DNA from: Symbiodinium sp. CCMP2592
Lineage: Eukaryota; Sar; Dinophyceae; Suessiales; Symbiodiniaceae
Reading direction: 5' to 3'
NCBI GenBank assembly: GCA_905221615.1
Contig: CAJNDT010002813.1
Location: 693,501 to 757,500, forward strand
Length of the DNA: 64,000 nucleotides
The translations under genes were made by a program, and so were the position numbers. How positions within the stretch are numbered: position 1 is the stretch's first letter; every line of letters begins with the position of its first letter. The notes beneath the pieces were generated by a model, which was not told the origin of the DNA, did not search any database, and saw only the letters and a list, made by a program, of their open reading frames with translations. Positions 63,191 to 64,000 of this stretch are shown piece after piece.

Positions 63191-63710
63191 TGAATACCCG
63201 TTGTTGTTTCGCCAATATTTACAGACCAAAGAATGAACGCTCAGCTTGACTAAGATGTTCTTCACCACTTGCCATCCTTTTGAAAAAACGCTCACCAACA
63301 CGAAGCACTCGAGATCCTGGTAAACATGTTATTCGGCACATAAAGCACAAGCTTCATGAACAAGTGACATAAGGAAAAAACATTACAACAAAGCTTTAAA
63401 GATGCGAACAAGTGCCGTCGGGTAGGTAGCCGACAAACAGTTCGTTTTCTGTAGGATCTGTAGGCACGGCTTGGTTCTGAGGCTTTTCACTTTAGAATAT
63501 GTGCTCTTTTTAGGAAGCATTATGAGCATCAGCATCGTGTAAACAAGTTGAACTCAGACACGACGTGTAAAGTCTCAAATCTCTGCGATCATCTCGTCGG
63601 GAAGCGACGACGCGCGCTCAAACACCGCATCCATATGGCCCGATCGAGAATACAGAACGCAGAATGTGTAAACTGAGCACTTGGCTTCAAACAGCTTCAG
63701 ACAGTGTGCC
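63190..63710. other. Unique DNA, no supported gene
   Basis: Heptamer-free, no frame above 60 codons. Nothing recognised. Confidence 0.4.
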
Positions 63711-63713
63711 CGG

Positions 63714-63945
63714 AGCCTAACTGAAAAAACCTAACTGAAAAAAACCTAACTGAAAAAACCTAACTGGAAAAAACTAACTGAAAAAACCTAAAAAACCTAA
63801 ACTCGGGAAGTCCTTCAGCGAGATATCCATGACAAGACTCTCGAGATTTAGGTTTTTTAGGTTTTTGATGTTTTTTCAGTTAGGTTTTTTTTCAGGTAGG
63901 TTTTTTCAGTTAGGTGTTGTCAGTTAGGCTTTTCAGTCAGGCTCC
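63714..63945. repeat. Foldback: AACCTAACTGAAAAA array and its inverse
   Basis: Six or so AACCTAACTGAAAA units at 63714-63800 are mirrored by TTTTTTCAGTTAGGTT units at 63845-63940, separated by about 45 bp. Together they form a large imperfect hairpin. Confidence 0.85.
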
Positions 63946-64000
63946 CTAAACCCCCAAACCCTTGCCCTAGGCCCTTGAAGAACAACTGCGTAACGACGTT

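Overview
This is a eukaryotic nuclear window, most probably from a dinoflagellate. Degenerate plant/alga-type telomere heptamers (TTTAGGG / CCCTAAA) are scattered over most of it in both orientations. The one recognisable large gene reads through two short introns best explained by GC-AG splice sites. Its transposase portion has the 'SNEALH' and 'TPG' blocks I remember from dinoflagellate predicted proteomes. No operon, prokaryotic gene spacing, rRNA or confident tRNA is visible. The species assignment is inference; another alga with TTTAGGG telomeres cannot be excluded.

Layout. (1) 1-29.2 kb: gene-poor DNA made of telomere-like blocks, a second interspersed monomer of about 24 bp (GG-TTCCTTTAAAGGGATCTATAAG-like), simple repeats and dozens of short (85-130 bp) terminal-inverted-repeat hairpins. 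I sorted the hairpins by their ends into families coded B, C, D, E, F, G, H, I, J, K, L, M, N, P, Q, R, S and V. Most are flanked by TA and look like MITEs; J, R, V, K and L carry other or longer direct repeats. A broken coding remnant lies on the minus strand at 3.9-5.35 kb and a coding-like exon on the minus strand at 16.7-17.0 kb. (2) 25.4-29.5 kb: a GGAGTA/AGT microsatellite, then a 2.8-kb satellite whose units are themselves palindromes, then a CCCAGC-rich low-complexity block. (3) 29.5-40.2 kb: a compositional island with no telomere-like repeats and a single MITE. It holds a 660-bp-spaced duplication, a 130-bp tandem array, and a broken composite gene at 35.2-39.3 kb (+) joining a RecB-like PD-(D/E)XK nuclease domain to a DDE transposase domain, followed by a 227-bp direct repeat. 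(4) 40.2-59.7 kb: again telomere-like blocks and hairpins, plus an A/T-rich CTTTTAAAA array, a family of TAC-rich repeats and several tandem arrays. (5) 59.7-64 kb: few heptamers, a 425-bp tandem duplication inside a long AGAATACC-rich stretch, and a terminal foldback.

How the parts relate. The hairpins lack coding capacity and would need transposase from elsewhere. The composite gene is the only transposase seen, but its frame is broken at two or three places and one nuclease catalytic residue is replaced, so it is probably a dead copy; no sequence links it to any hairpin family. Several hairpins sit inside others (C in D, M in B, K in J, S in C, F plus heptamers in B, heptamers in M), which gives relative ages and, in several cases, a reconstructable empty site. 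Those nested sites are the most informative part of the window.
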